Assembly: GCF_004357765.1 (NCBI RefSeq)
Contig: NZ_SMTE01000005.1
Coordinates: 62,001 to 126,000 of the forward strand
Length of the DNA: 64,000 nucleotides
Reading direction: 5' to 3'
Source: Pseudomonas putida
Lineage (GTDB): Bacteria > Pseudomonadota > Gammaproteobacteria > Pseudomonadales > Pseudomonadaceae
In this document: positions 9,272 to 16,911 of the stretch, piece after piece
Numbering within the stretch: the first letter of the stretch is position 1
How the letters are laid out: each line of letters starts with the position of its first letter
The notes under the pieces: generated by a model
Databases searched by the model: none
Told to the model about the DNA's origin: nothing
What the model saw: only the letters and a program-made list of their open reading frames with translations
Made by a program: the position numbers and the translations under genes

Positions 9272-12061
9272 TCAACGCATCGGACGGTTGATCGCGGTCC
9301 AGATCATGCCGCCGCGCTTCAGCTGCTTTGCGATCTCCTGCTGCGCGCCATCCTTGGCCGCCTTGGCATAGGCCTGGGCAACTGCGCTCATATCACCGGA
9401 CCCGCCGCCAGTCTGCCCGCCTCCGCCATCCACAGAGATCTCCTGCTGAACTACCACGGAGTTTGAGCCGCCAGCTGCAGATATCTGACTGGGGATCGGT
9501 CTCGCCGTCACTGATCCGACCAGGCCGCCGTCGGCGTAACCTCTGGTGTTGAGAGAGTCGAGGAACTCAAGCATCCCTGGCTGCTGGACGACCTCTTTGC
9601 GCATCACGAACTCGTCGCGGTGCACGATGCCGGCTGGCTCGTACTTGCCGCCAGGGCCGGTGTAGCCGCCATCGGAGAACGTCGGTGTGTAACTCATCCC
9701 GGCAGAAGCACTACCCAGCCCGAAGTCGAACCCGCCGCCAGCCGTACCGGAAGACGCCGCCGAGCCAACACCAGCACCGATAAAACCTGTAGCAACCGTG
9801 CCGAAAATGCTGGAGAACACGCTCGACGCCGCAGCCTGGAGCGCCATCTTGGCCAGCATCTTGCCGAAGCTGACTGCAACGTCGCCGAAGGTCTCGTCTG
9901 CGCCAAATGCCCACTCCACTGCAGCATCGGTGAGCCCGTCGTACAGGGAGGTGAACGCGGTCTGCATCTGGCCGGCGACGTTCATGGCTTGCTCTTGGTA
10001 GTTCGCCCAGGCAGCCCTCGCGCCGATAGACCAATCAGCCTGCGCGGTGTCGAGGTCGCCGTAGTACTTCTCCTGCATGGCCAGGCGCTTGTTGAGAGAG
10101 TCCTGCAAGGCCGCGTTTTCACGCTGGTACAGACTTTCGCTGATCCGCCCCTCGTTGCGCTGCTGCTGCAGGTTGTCCATCTGCTGCTGATATCGCTGCT
10201 CAATGCTGAAGCGCTCCTGCATGCGCTGGCGAGCGACATCCCCAAGCCCCATTCCGGCAAGGTTGTTGCTCAGACCCACCGAATCACGCTGTAGCTGGCT
10301 GTTCAGGTTGGTCTCGAAGGCCGCAAGCTTCTGCGCCTCTTCGGTAGCTACCTTGCGCAGCTGCATTTCGCGCTCAAGCGCGGCGTTGCGCTTCAGTTGA
10401 GCGGTGATCAACTCCTGATTGGCCAGCAGCGACTTTTGGTCGGCGGTCAAGGTCTTCTTGTCCTTGATGTCGGCCAGCTGCTGCTCCCACTTGACCAGGG
10501 CTTGGCCAGCCTCGCCGAGTTTCTGCACCTCGCCGCGCTGGGCACCGATGAGGGTATTCTGTTGCTGGAGCACCGAGTATTGCTGGCGAGCCTGATCGAG
10601 AGCCTTGGTGCCGGCGTCCTCCCGGTAAGCAGGAGTCTTTTTGGTCGCAGGGTCTTTGTACTGCTCTTCAATATCAGCGCGAATCCTCGCTACCGCTTTT
10701 GGATCAAGCCTCGAATCGTTGGGGTCCGTTTTTCTTATTTTTTCAAGAGCACGCTCATAGCGCTGCAAGGCGTCTGCCCGTTTTTCAGCATTTGTCCAGG
10801 CAGACTTTTCAAGTGCGTCAACCTCGTGCATTGCCGCCACAGAGTCGCGCTGCCGCTTACGGTAGTTTTCCTGAGCCTGGTCGATGGACTGTTGCGTCCG
10901 AAGCTGGTCTTGAAGGGCGTTGACGCGGCTCTGTGCTATTTCGCGCTCATCCTGATTTCGCTTGCTGCTCGCAGCGATCGGGTTCTGCATTCGCTTGTCA
11001 ATTTCGGCGAGCTCTCGCTGGGCGTCCGAAAGCTGGCCTGCGATGCCTTGCGATCGACCAAATTCCGCGACAGCATCGCCCGCGTTTTTGGTCATGCTCC
11101 ATACGCCACGCCAGGCGCGCTCGATGTATCCGAGATTCTCAGTAATCTCTTTCGAACGGGTGCTGATCGTGTCCGCATATGTATCGGTCAGAAGCTTTGT
11201 GGCACCGACAGTGTCACCCTGCTCCTTCAAGGCGACGATCTGCGAATAAGTAGCTGCGGTCAAAAAATTATATTGCTCATTGAGCTTGCGAGCGGCCTCG
11301 ACAGGGTCTTTGCCGATTTCCACAAACTCGGCCACCGTCTCTTCAACCGCTCTTCCGGTTGCGTTTTTCATTTCAAGCGCAGCCGTTGCAACAGTGGCCA
11401 AGCTATCGCCGGCGATCTTCCCGCTGCCTGCTAGCTGAGCCAACACCTCTGCTGCTGCGCCAGTGGTGCCAACCGTAACACTTATTTGCTTTGACAGATC
11501 CGCAAGGGCGCCAACGTTGGTGCCAGCAGCATTACCCGTGAGGACGAGGGATTTTCGGAATTCATCCGCCTCCTGACTGCCCTTGTAGTAGCCAACACCA
11601 AGCGCCGCCACTGCCGCAGCAGCCAGCGTAAACGGGTTAATCAGTCCAGCGACATAGCCGCCCAGGGCCCGCGTCGCCGGCCCAATTCCGCCAAACATGT
11701 CCTTGAGCTGCCCGCCCTGCTGCAGCAGAACGGTGAACGGGTTCATCCCACCCTGCAGGGATACCACGATGTCCGTGAACTGTGCGGGGACGCCACGCAG
11801 CGCGGCTGTATAGGCCTTCGTTGAAAGGCCCGCAGCTTGTGCCTGGCGCGAATATGCGTCCAGCGCCTGCTCCGCCTCTTTCCCACTCGCGGCAAGGCTC
11901 TTGATCGACACGCCAGACGCCTTTGCCTGGGTGCTGACGCCAGCGGTAGATTTCTCGGCCCGATCCCCAGCCTGAGCCAGCTTGTCGAGGTCTTGGGCAG
12001 CTGTAGCGGCCTCCCCTGACTCAACCTTGATACCAAGGACGGCAATATCACCCTGACTCAT
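9272..12061 (-). CDS. H: Tail tape measure protein
   Basis: A 929-residue protein starting at the ATG at 12061, which has GGAG five bases upstream. An ATG 15 bases earlier lacks a ribosome site. The N-terminal block (residues 80-140) resembles the prophage tail-length domain. The middle is long alpha-helical coiled coil, rich in Gln, Lys and Glu. A hydrophobic, Gly/Ala-rich segment follows at about 735-800, of the kind that may cross the membrane during DNA injection. Its length sets tail length in this family. It lies where lambda H lies, after G/GT and before M. Confidence 0.93.
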   Translation of the reverse strand: MSQGDIAVLGIKVESGEAATAAQDLDKLAQAGDRAEKSTAGVSTQAKASGVSIKSLAASGKEAEQALDAYSRQAQAAGLSTKAYTAALRGVPAQFTDIVVSLQGGMNPFTVLLQQGGQLKDMFGGIGPATRALGGYVAGLINPFTLAAAAVAALGVGYYKGSQEADEFRKSLVLTGNAAGTNVGALADLSKQISVTVGTTGAAAEVLAQLAGSGKIAGDSLATVATAALEMKNATGRAVEETVAEFVEIGKDPVEAARKLNEQYNFLTAATYSQIVALKEQGDTVGATKLLTDTYADTISTRSKEITENLGYIERAWRGVWSMTKNAGDAVAEFGRSQGIAGQLSDAQRELAEIDKRMQNPIAASSKRNQDEREIAQSRVNALQDQLRTQQSIDQAQENYRKRQRDSVAAMHEVDALEKSAWTNAEKRADALQRYERALEKIRKTDPNDSRLDPKAVARIRADIEEQYKDPATKKTPAYREDAGTKALDQARQQYSVLQQQNTLIGAQRGEVQKLGEAGQALVKWEQQLADIKDKKTLTADQKSLLANQELITAQLKRNAALEREMQLRKVATEEAQKLAAFETNLNSQLQRDSVGLSNNLAGMGLGDVARQRMQERFSIEQRYQQQMDNLQQQRNEGRISESLYQRENAALQDSLNKRLAMQEKYYGDLDTAQADWSIGARAAWANYQEQAMNVAGQMQTAFTSLYDGLTDAAVEWAFGADETFGDVAVSFGKMLAKMALQAAASSVFSSIFGTVATGFIGAGVGSAASSGTAGGGFDFGLGSASAGMSYTPTFSDGGYTGPGGKYEPAGIVHRDEFVMRKEVVQQPGMLEFLDSLNTRGYADGGLVGSVTARPIPSQISAAGGSNSVVVQQEISVDGGGGQTGGGSGDMSAVAQAYAKAAKDGAQQEIAKQLKRGGMIWTAINRPMR

Positions 12062-12075
12062 GGTTTCTCCGGGCA

Positions 12076-12101
12076 TAAAAAAGCCCGCTCATGGCGGGCT
12101 T
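12076..12101 (-). terminator. Rho-independent terminator after the lipoprotein gene
   Basis: Positions 12081-12088 and 12094-12101 form an eight-base GC-rich stem with a five-base loop. On the minus strand it is followed by six U residues. It lies between the lipoprotein gene and the tape measure gene, which suggests that the lipoprotein is a separate transcription unit. Late transcription of the tail operon must read through it, presumably by antitermination. Confidence 0.8.
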
Positions 12102-12117
12102 GGTTTGAATCAGGCTC

Positions 12118-12423
12118 TCATTGGATTCCGCAGTTTATGCGGTCCACCGAGGTTTCATTTTCCCCTTCCAGGGCTACAACATTGGAGCCGTCCGGCATCC
12201 ATGTAACCGTGTATCGTTTGAAGCCGATGTATCCACCGAACGCATTCTTGCCATTTACCTCACCGCAAACCCACCCGCCTTTTACGCTCCGCTCATTGCG
12301 GAACTGAGCCGACCCTGGATCATTCAGCTTTTCTGCAACCGCCTCACGCGCACGGTCAATATCGCTCTTCCCGCAGCCTGCCAGGACCAGCCCTGCCAGC
12401 GCCACCAATGCCAAACGCTTCAT
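12118..12423 (-). CDS. Small outer-membrane-type lipoprotein within the tail operon
   Basis: A 101-residue protein with a lipoprotein signal: Lys-Arg, a hydrophobic stretch and the lipobox LAGC (Cys17). The mature part has a conserved-looking block (SAQFRN, WVCGEVNGKN, FGGYIGFKR) seen in small bacterial and phage lipoproteins of unknown function. It is not a tail protein by sequence and has its own terminator, so it looks like a moron expressed from the prophage. A role in blocking superinfection is possible but is only inference. Confidence 0.8.
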   Translation of the reverse strand: MKRLALVALAGLVLAGCGKSDIDRAREAVAEKLNDPGSAQFRNERSVKGGWVCGEVNGKNAFGGYIGFKRYTVTWMPDGSNVVALEGENETSVDRINCGIQ

Positions 12424-12604
12424 GCGCGCCCTCCTTGTTGATGGGCAGAATCTACCACGGCTTGGCGCTGTCCAGGCATCCAGCTTGGATGGAAAGCCAG
12501 TACCAGCCCGCCATGTCGGCGTAGTAGCGTTGTGCCTCCAACAAACCGCCCCGGTCCGTTTCCGGAAAGCCCATGGACTGGGGCATTGCGACCTAGGAGG
12601 TCAA

Positions 12605-12835
12605 ATGCAAACTGTAGATCAGCGCCTTCAAGCGCTAGAGCAGGCAGCGAACAGCGTCCCATTCGCCGTGCTAAATGCCCTGTTGGCAGTTGTTACCGCG
12701 CTCAACAAGCAGAACTCCATAGATAAGGCGGCGCTTAAGCACGAACTTGAGGAACTGAAGTCGATTACGATCGAGAACGGGAACTCTGCCGCTTACAAAG
12801 ACATCATTTCCCTGGTTCAATCGCGGATTTCGTAA
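12605..12835 (+). CDS. Small plus-strand phage protein inside the minus-strand tail operon
   Basis: A 76-residue soluble, mostly helical protein. The start is fixed by an excellent ribosome site (AGGAGGT) four to five bases before the ATG. It is transcribed against the surrounding late operon, in a spot that also holds a lipoprotein gene, so it is probably a moron with its own promoter in 12424-12600. The C-terminal half is charged and coiled-coil-like. Function unknown. Confidence 0.65.
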   Translation: MQTVDQRLQALEQAANSVPFAVLNALLAVVTALNKQNSIDKAALKHELEELKSITIENGNSAAYKDIISLVQSRIS

Positions 12836-12929
12836 CTGCTTTGTCGGCGTCTACATCGGTAGGCGTCCCCAGGCCGAGGCCCGCAGCTGCTTTTTGCCCA
12901 TTGCTCAGTACGACGACTATCAGTTTCAT
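12804..12929 (-). CDS. Very small protein after tail chaperone gene
   Basis: A 41-codon frame starting MKLIVVVLSNGQKAAA, with a strong ribosome site (AGGAGATTGGC) before the ATG. It follows the end of the GT frame by 36 bases in the same direction and overlaps the end of the plus-strand small gene by 32 bases. Too short for domain recognition. The good ribosome site is the main evidence. Confidence 0.5.
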   Translation of the reverse strand: MKLIVVVLSNGQKAAAGLGLGTPTDVDADKAVTKSAIEPGK

Positions 12930-12965
12930 GCCAATCTCCTGCGGCCTCGCCGCCTCAATTTTTCG

Positions 12966-13663
12966 CTACCCAGCCGCCTCAGCCATCACAGCCAAAGCTT
13001 CATCCTCCATGACGCGAAGATCGGGAAAGATATCGGTGAGCTCGCTTCGCCTGATGCCGATCATGCTGGCTGTCTCGCGGATGGCTGTGTAATCAAGCCC
13101 TGTTGCCCCGCCCGGCCCCATTCGCCACTGCGTGCCCATCGCTTCGAATAGCCGAAATGCGGGCCAGGCGTCAGGCCATATACCCACTTCTGCCTCGCCG
13201 ATGTCTTCCATCGTGAGTCCGACGGCAGCGAGTTGCTCGGCGGACGGACCCTTTTCGTAGCAGGCCCGCGCCGCCGCTTTCAGTTTCCCAAGCGCGCAGG
13301 CTTGTATGCTTCTTGGTATGCGTCCAATACCGCCTGAGGGGCGCCGACGCAGCTGGTCACCAGGTCAAGGATGGCGTCGTCAGTGAAGTCTTCGTCGAAC
13401 CCCCAGCCAGTGGTGACAGCTTTGATCTGCTCGGCCTGGAGTTTCAGCTGGTCGGCGGTGAATTGCTCGAGGCTTACATTTTCGTCCCTGGCCTTCTCGG
13501 AGTTGGCCTCTGCGGCCTTGTTCCAGCCATCGTAAAGCTTGGCCAGAGCGGTGCGATCCATATAGCGGAAGGTGAACTGCACTGGCACAGCCACGCCACC
13601 CACGCGCGGAATCTTCACCTCAGCGGTGAACGTCGGGTTCTGCGCAATCTTGATCTTTGCCAT
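12966..13663 (-). CDS. GT: Tail assembly chaperone GT (-1 frameshift product)
   Basis: A second frame (T) runs from the end of G down to 12966. Its C-terminal part (WPDAWPAFRLF, then ATQWR-like MGTQWRMGPGGATGLDY) matches DUF1799, the family of T-like tail chaperones. It has no good start of its own. A -1 slip at 13283-13289 joins 127 G residues to 105 T residues, giving about 232 residues. In lambda, G and GT in a fixed ratio coat the tape measure protein and recruit the tube protein. Confidence 0.85.
13280..13663 (-). CDS. G: Tail assembly chaperone G
   Basis: A 127-residue protein with ribosome site AAGGAGTCCAC. It lies directly after the tail tube gene and before T, as lambda G does. The sequence has the phage tail assembly chaperone look: a beta N-terminus (FTAEVKIPRVGG), then charged helices ending in LDAYQEAYKP. 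The stop codon TGA follows immediately after a slippery heptamer, so most ribosomes end here and a minority make GT. Confidence 0.88.
   Translation of the reverse strand: MAKIKIAQNPTFTAEVKIPRVGGVAVPVQFTFRYMDRTALAKLYDGWNKAAEANSEKARDENVSLEQFTADQLKLQAEQIKAVTTGWGFDEDFTDDAILDLVTSCVGAPQAVLDAYQEAYKPARLGN
13283..13289 (-). promoter_or_regulatory. Programmed -1 frameshift site GGGAAAC
   Basis: On the minus strand the in-frame codons are TTG GGA AAC TGA, so the heptamer G GGA AAC fits X XXY YYZ exactly. After a -1 slip the ribosome reads GGG AAA CTG and enters the T frame, which is open from that point. Lambda uses the near-identical GGGAAAG at the same place. The stop directly after the site should add a pause. 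Confidence 0.85.
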
Positions 13664-13672
13664 GTGGACTCC

Positions 13673-14332
13673 TTAAGCCGCTTTCAGGTAGCGCAGAGGG
13701 CGGCCAGACAGGCCAACAGAGATGGTGCGGGTCATGAGATTGTTCCGCTCCATGGTCGGGGTGGTGGTGATGCTGACGTAGCCCGGATAGAGGATCTGGT
13801 CACCGTTGCGCAGCTTCAGGCGAACTACGGTCAGCTCCTTGGACTCGTCGAAACCCTCGACGGCACCGACGTAGGCTGCGGTGGGCTGGTCCTCGACCAC
13901 GATGGCCAGGCTAATCGGGTTGCGGTTGGTCGGCATCTGGCGATCGTCGTCGTCCTCCAGGTAGCCCACGGTCAGGAACTGTTGCTCGCCGCCGGACGGG
14001 GTGAAGCCAGTTACCTTGGAGATCTGCACCCAGTCGGTGACCGGGATTACAGAACCCAGGCCGGCGCCAGGGGTAAAGATGTCGGTATCGGCGGTGCTTA
14101 TGCTGCCCAGGCCGAAGCTGTCGGTCAGCGGATTCACGACCCGCGCAGCTCGGTCGGTGAGCTTGGCCCAACCGGAATCGATCAGAACCACGTCGTCCTC
14201 AGTCAGGGCGTGGCCTTCTGCACTGAGCACGGGCGGCGCCGCGTTGGTGATTGCGGTGAAGGGGACAGCGGCCCCCAGGGTCGCGGCGATCTCAACGATA
14301 GCGCCGTTCGGCAGCGGGAAGCGTGCGGCCAT
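13673..14332 (-). CDS. V: Major tail tube protein V
   Basis: A 219-residue protein starting at the ATG at 14332 with AGAGG upstream. The frame continues upstream into non-coding DNA with a terminator-like hairpin. The order (U-type gene, V, G/GT, tape measure) and the size fit the lambda V family of tube proteins that stack as hexamers. The C-terminal part carries TMERNNLMTRTISVGLSG, a tube-protein-like end. It should be one of the most expressed late genes. Confidence 0.85.
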   Translation of the reverse strand: MAARFPLPNGAIVEIAATLGAAVPFTAITNAAPPVLSAEGHALTEDDVVLIDSGWAKLTDRAARVVNPLTDSFGLGSISTADTDIFTPGAGLGSVIPVTDWVQISKVTGFTPSGGEQQFLTVGYLEDDDDRQMPTNRNPISLAIVVEDQPTAAYVGAVEGFDESKELTVVRLKLRNGDQILYPGYVSITTTPTMERNNLMTRTISVGLSGRPLRYLKAA

Positions 14333-14356
14333 GGTGTTTTCCTCTTGGGTAGAAAC

Positions 14357-14380
14357 GAAAAGCCCGCACGCGGCGGGTTT
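14357..14380 (-). terminator. Possible weak terminator upstream of the tube gene
   Basis: On the minus strand, AACCCGC and GCGGGC can pair around a short loop, followed by TTTTC. It lies between the gene ending at 14395 and the tube protein gene. The stem is short and has a bulge, so it may only attenuate transcription or serve to process mRNA. Confidence 0.45.
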
Positions 14381-14394
14381 AGGTGGTGTTCTGA

Positions 14395-14874
14395 TCAGCG
14401 GCGATGCAGAAGGCCGCCCGGCTTGAGTTCTTGGCGGATGACCTGACGCGCGATCTCGGAAGGATCGGCCACTTTCGTATTCCATTCACTCAGGGCGCTC
14501 GCCAGATCGCTCTGCGAGATCTGACTACTCAGCAGATCCAGGATCTCGGAGGCATCCATACCTACTCCGACCCCCGCGGCGACGTATTGGCCTGACTCGT
14601 TCAACGACATCTTGACCTTGAAACGATCGGCATCGACCGCGCAGCTTGGTATAAGCGCTTCATTGATGTAGGTGACGCCATCCACAACGATGAACGGCTC
14701 TGCCAAGTCCTGCCTGGTCAGGCAAAGCGCCGCCAGCTGCTCATCCGAAGGTGTTTCAACTGAGGCCTCAAGATTGCCAATACGGACTGGCCCGTGCGGC
14801 CCGCCGTTGATCTCGAACCAGCCTTTTTCCATCCTCCAGCCGGATACCCCCGGCACGTAGTCGGCGCTCTGCAT
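14395..14874 (-). CDS. Phage tail protein of unknown function between U and V
   Basis: A 159-residue protein with ribosome site AAGGAAATATCG. The start (ADYVPGVSGWRMEKGWFEI) is a recurrent motif in Pseudomonas phage tail proteins. The C-terminal half is charged and helical (SALSEWNTKVADPSEIARQ), with an end rich in Lys and Arg. It has no counterpart in lambda at this place. It could regulate or decorate the tail, but no function is shown. Confidence 0.68.
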   Translation of the reverse strand: MQSADYVPGVSGWRMEKGWFEINGGPHGPVRIGNLEASVETPSDEQLAALCLTRQDLAEPFIVVDGVTYINEALIPSCAVDADRFKVKMSLNESGQYVAAGVGVGMDASEILDLLSSQISQSDLASALSEWNTKVADPSEIARQVIRQELKPGGLLHRR

Positions 14875-14885
14875 CGATATTTCCT

Positions 14886-15308
14886 TCAGGTAGTTGGTTG
14901 GTCCGCGACTCCGCGGTAACTGATGCTGACCGGGACCGTGTAGGTCGTCGGCTCGGTGATGGTTGGACCTTGCTCGACCGGCTGGATGACTAAGCCCTCG
15001 AATCCGCTGCGGCTAAGTTCAGAGTCGACCGGGAACAGGTCAGAAAGCGCGGCGACCAGCCCTTCTGCCGTGCCCAGTGGCTGGCCAGCCGGGCAAACAA
15101 TGCTGACCTGGTAAATCCCGCTGTATTCGTATGCCTCCCCTCCCAGGTAGCGGCAGATGGTGCTGGCTGGCAGCTGAAAGGCTCGGAGGTACGTTTCGTC
15201 AGGACCGGGCGCGAACTGTTGTTCGAAGTTCGCCACCCGTATCGGGCGCGCCGAGGCCCAGGACGTCAGCTTGATTTCGATGGCCTGTCGTGCTCGTGCG
15301 TGGCTCAT
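14886..15308 (-). CDS. U: Tail terminator protein (U-like, DUF4128)
   Basis: A 140-residue protein. Its start (RARQAIEIKLTSWA), the block ETYLRAFQLPA and the YSGIYQVSIVCPAG strand match the DUF4128/tail terminator family. In lambda gpU caps the tube after it reaches full length. It overlaps the upstream Z-like gene by four bases (ATGA) and is followed by the tail protein cluster, in lambda order. Confidence 0.82.
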   Translation of the reverse strand: MSHARARQAIEIKLTSWASARPIRVANFEQQFAPGPDETYLRAFQLPASTICRYLGGEAYEYSGIYQVSIVCPAGQPLGTAEGLVAALSDLFPVDSELSRSGFEGLVIQPVEQGPTITEPTTYTVPVSISYRGVADQPTT

Positions 15309-15745
15309 GCTCGGTGGATCCTGATGGCTTCTTCGACGATGCGCTGGAAGTCGGCGACGGTGACTCGCACCATGCCGCCAGGCGCCTGTGAGCTGTGTCC
15401 GTACTCCAGAGGGATGGCATACGGCAGGTTGTTGACGATATGGGCGACCTCTCCGGCGGTTAGATCGCCGGCGGCGAGGAGGAGCCTGTCCAGTGTCTCG
15501 CCAGCCCCCTCAATTTCAGCTATTTCGCCTAAAGCAGGGGCTCCCGTGCTGAACTGCCAGTTACTGCGGAACCGACCAGTATCAACCGGGGACATGGTTA
15601 CAAGCCTTTGCCCCACTAGAAAAACGACCTCGCGGAAGGTGAGATCCATCGCCTCCTTGGCTGCCTCTGCGAACTGCTGCAACTGGGCAGAGAAGCTTCC
15701 ATTAAGCCCGCCATAGCGTTCTTTCATGTTCTGGCCGCGTGGCAT
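15305..15745 (-). CDS. Z: Tail completion protein (Z / HK97 gp10-like)
   Basis: A 146-residue protein starting at the ATG at 15745, with GAGG upstream and a two-base gap to the previous stop. A TTG further up has no support. The block VGQRLVTMSPVDTGRFRSNWQFS and the C-terminal VNNLPYAIPLEYGHS are classic for HK97 gp10/lambda Z-type proteins, which join tail and head. Confidence 0.87.
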   Translation of the reverse strand: MPRGQNMKERYGGLNGSFSAQLQQFAEAAKEAMDLTFREVVFLVGQRLVTMSPVDTGRFRSNWQFSTGAPALGEIAEIEGAGETLDRLLLAAGDLTAGEVAHIVNNLPYAIPLEYGHSSQAPGGMVRVTVADFQRIVEEAIRIHRA

Positions 15746-15747
15746 GG

Positions 15748-16134
15748 TCACTTCCTCAGTTGGATGGTCCAGGTGGCCCTGGCCGCGTCCTGACAAACGT
15801 TCACCACGCGATAGCCGTTGATGAGGTCTCCGATAGCGGGGGCGGCAGGCGTGTCGGTCACAACTCCCGCCTCCTTCATGAACAGTTCGTTTTGCAGGGC
15901 CTTTAGCCTCACATCGGACGCCCAGATGCGCGTACCGTCGATCTCTCGATCCTTGTACTGGCCGAAGACGCCGCGACCGGCGTAGTAGAGCGTTGTCGCG
16001 GGTGTAATGCCGCCCTTCTCAGGGTCGTAGGTGCCAGGCACAGAACGGCTGCCATTTACCGCCGCCACCGCGTCGGCCAGGTCCGTATTGAACGCCTGGG
16101 CCAGGTCGGCCTGCAGCTCATCGCGAAGTCCCAT
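15748..16134 (-). CDS. Head-tail joining protein (putative)
   Basis: A 128-residue protein between the connector and the tail completion gene, the place taken by FII-type joining proteins in lambda. It has a mixed alpha/beta sequence (GTRIWASDVRLKALQNELF, then VNVCQDAARATWTIQLR) often seen at this position in Pseudomonas prophages. The assignment rests mainly on position and size. Confidence 0.65.
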   Translation of the reverse strand: MGLRDELQADLAQAFNTDLADAVAAVNGSRSVPGTYDPEKGGITPATTLYYAGRGVFGQYKDREIDGTRIWASDVRLKALQNELFMKEAGVVTDTPAAPAIGDLINGYRVVNVCQDAARATWTIQLRK

Positions 16135-16135
16135 A

Positions 16136-16507
16136 TCAGCCCCTCACGATCTTGGTCTGGCCGCTGCTGTTCAGGTGATGCGCCAGCAGCGCCAGGGCGA
16201 ACGACTCGCCTGCGCTGATGGTACGGGACGATTCGGCGTAGGTCTTGCTGCTGGACACCCCGTCAGCATCCACCGACTTGCTGAGAACGCCGGTTTCTTT
16301 GCTGCCGTAGATGTTGCCCGCCGCGGCCTCTCGGGCGATCTCGGCGCCGGCCTGAATCACGTCATCCGGTACAGGATCGAACTCAGGTAGGCCGAGATTG
16401 GTGAGCCAGGTATTGGCCATCAGCACCGCCCGGGCCTTCTGGTCGTCGGGCGCCCAGGTAGGCCCAAGCAGGTTGTCTACCTGCTCGACGGTGATGTAGG
16501 TCGTCAT
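16136..16507 (-). CDS. Head-tail connector/adaptor (DnaT-like family)
   Basis: A 123-residue protein starting TTYITVEQVDNLLG, then helical with WLTNLGLPEFD and the Ser-rich loop before ALALLAHHLN. This pattern is annotated in many phages as DnaT-like single-strand binding protein, but in this place it is more likely the adaptor that sits under the portal. Its start overlaps the upstream stop by one base (TAATG). Confidence 0.7.
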   Translation of the reverse strand: MTTYITVEQVDNLLGPTWAPDDQKARAVLMANTWLTNLGLPEFDPVPDDVIQAGAEIAREAAAGNIYGSKETGVLSKSVDADGVSSSKTYAESSRTISAGESFALALLAHHLNSSGQTKIVRG

Positions 16508-16869
16508 TACGCGGCCTCATCCAGCAGTTTCTGCAGGTCTTCCAGGCTGACGGCGGCAGCAAAGTCGACGCCTTTCTCGGTCAGCTTGGCCTTCAAGTCG
16601 TCAGCCTTGACGGCATCGTCGAGCAGCTTCTGCAGTTCTGGCTTGGTAGCCTTCTCGCCGTAGGCGATGCCCTTGGCATCCAGGGCCGAACGGATCTCGT
16701 CCACCTTCAGCGGGCCGCCGGCCTTGGACTTCTCCTCCTTCGCTGGCTCAGGATGCTCGTAGCCATCGGGCGCGAAACGGGCATCGATGATCTTGTACCC
16801 CTTCTGCCGCAGCTCGGCTTTACGCTCAGGGCTGACCGGGTGCTTCTCGTAAATCACTTTCTCGCTCAT
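16507..16869 (-). CDS. Capsid-region protein with HeH/SAP-like helix motifs
   Basis: A 120-residue, Lys- and Glu-rich protein. Two repeats, DEIRSALDAKGIAYGEKATK at about 56-75 and a related stretch (LKAKLTEKGVDF) at about 93-104, look like HeH/LEM-type short helix-extension-helix motifs seen in phage head genes. A basic N-terminal part precedes them. It follows the capsid gene directly. It may be a head decoration, scaffold-like or DNA-contact protein. Function not known. Confidence 0.68.
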   Translation of the reverse strand: MSEKVIYEKHPVSPERKAELRQKGYKIIDARFAPDGYEHPEPAKEEKSKAGGPLKVDEIRSALDAKGIAYGEKATKPELQKLLDDAVKADDLKAKLTEKGVDFAAAVSLEDLQKLLDEAA

Positions 16870-16911
16870 GGCGATCTCCTGGGGAATGCGCCCCGGAGGG
16901 CGCGGTACCGG

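Noticed and set aside
10397-11434. Plus-strand open frame of 345 codons
   Set aside because: Antisense to the tape measure gene, low-complexity leucine-rich translation, no ribosome site.
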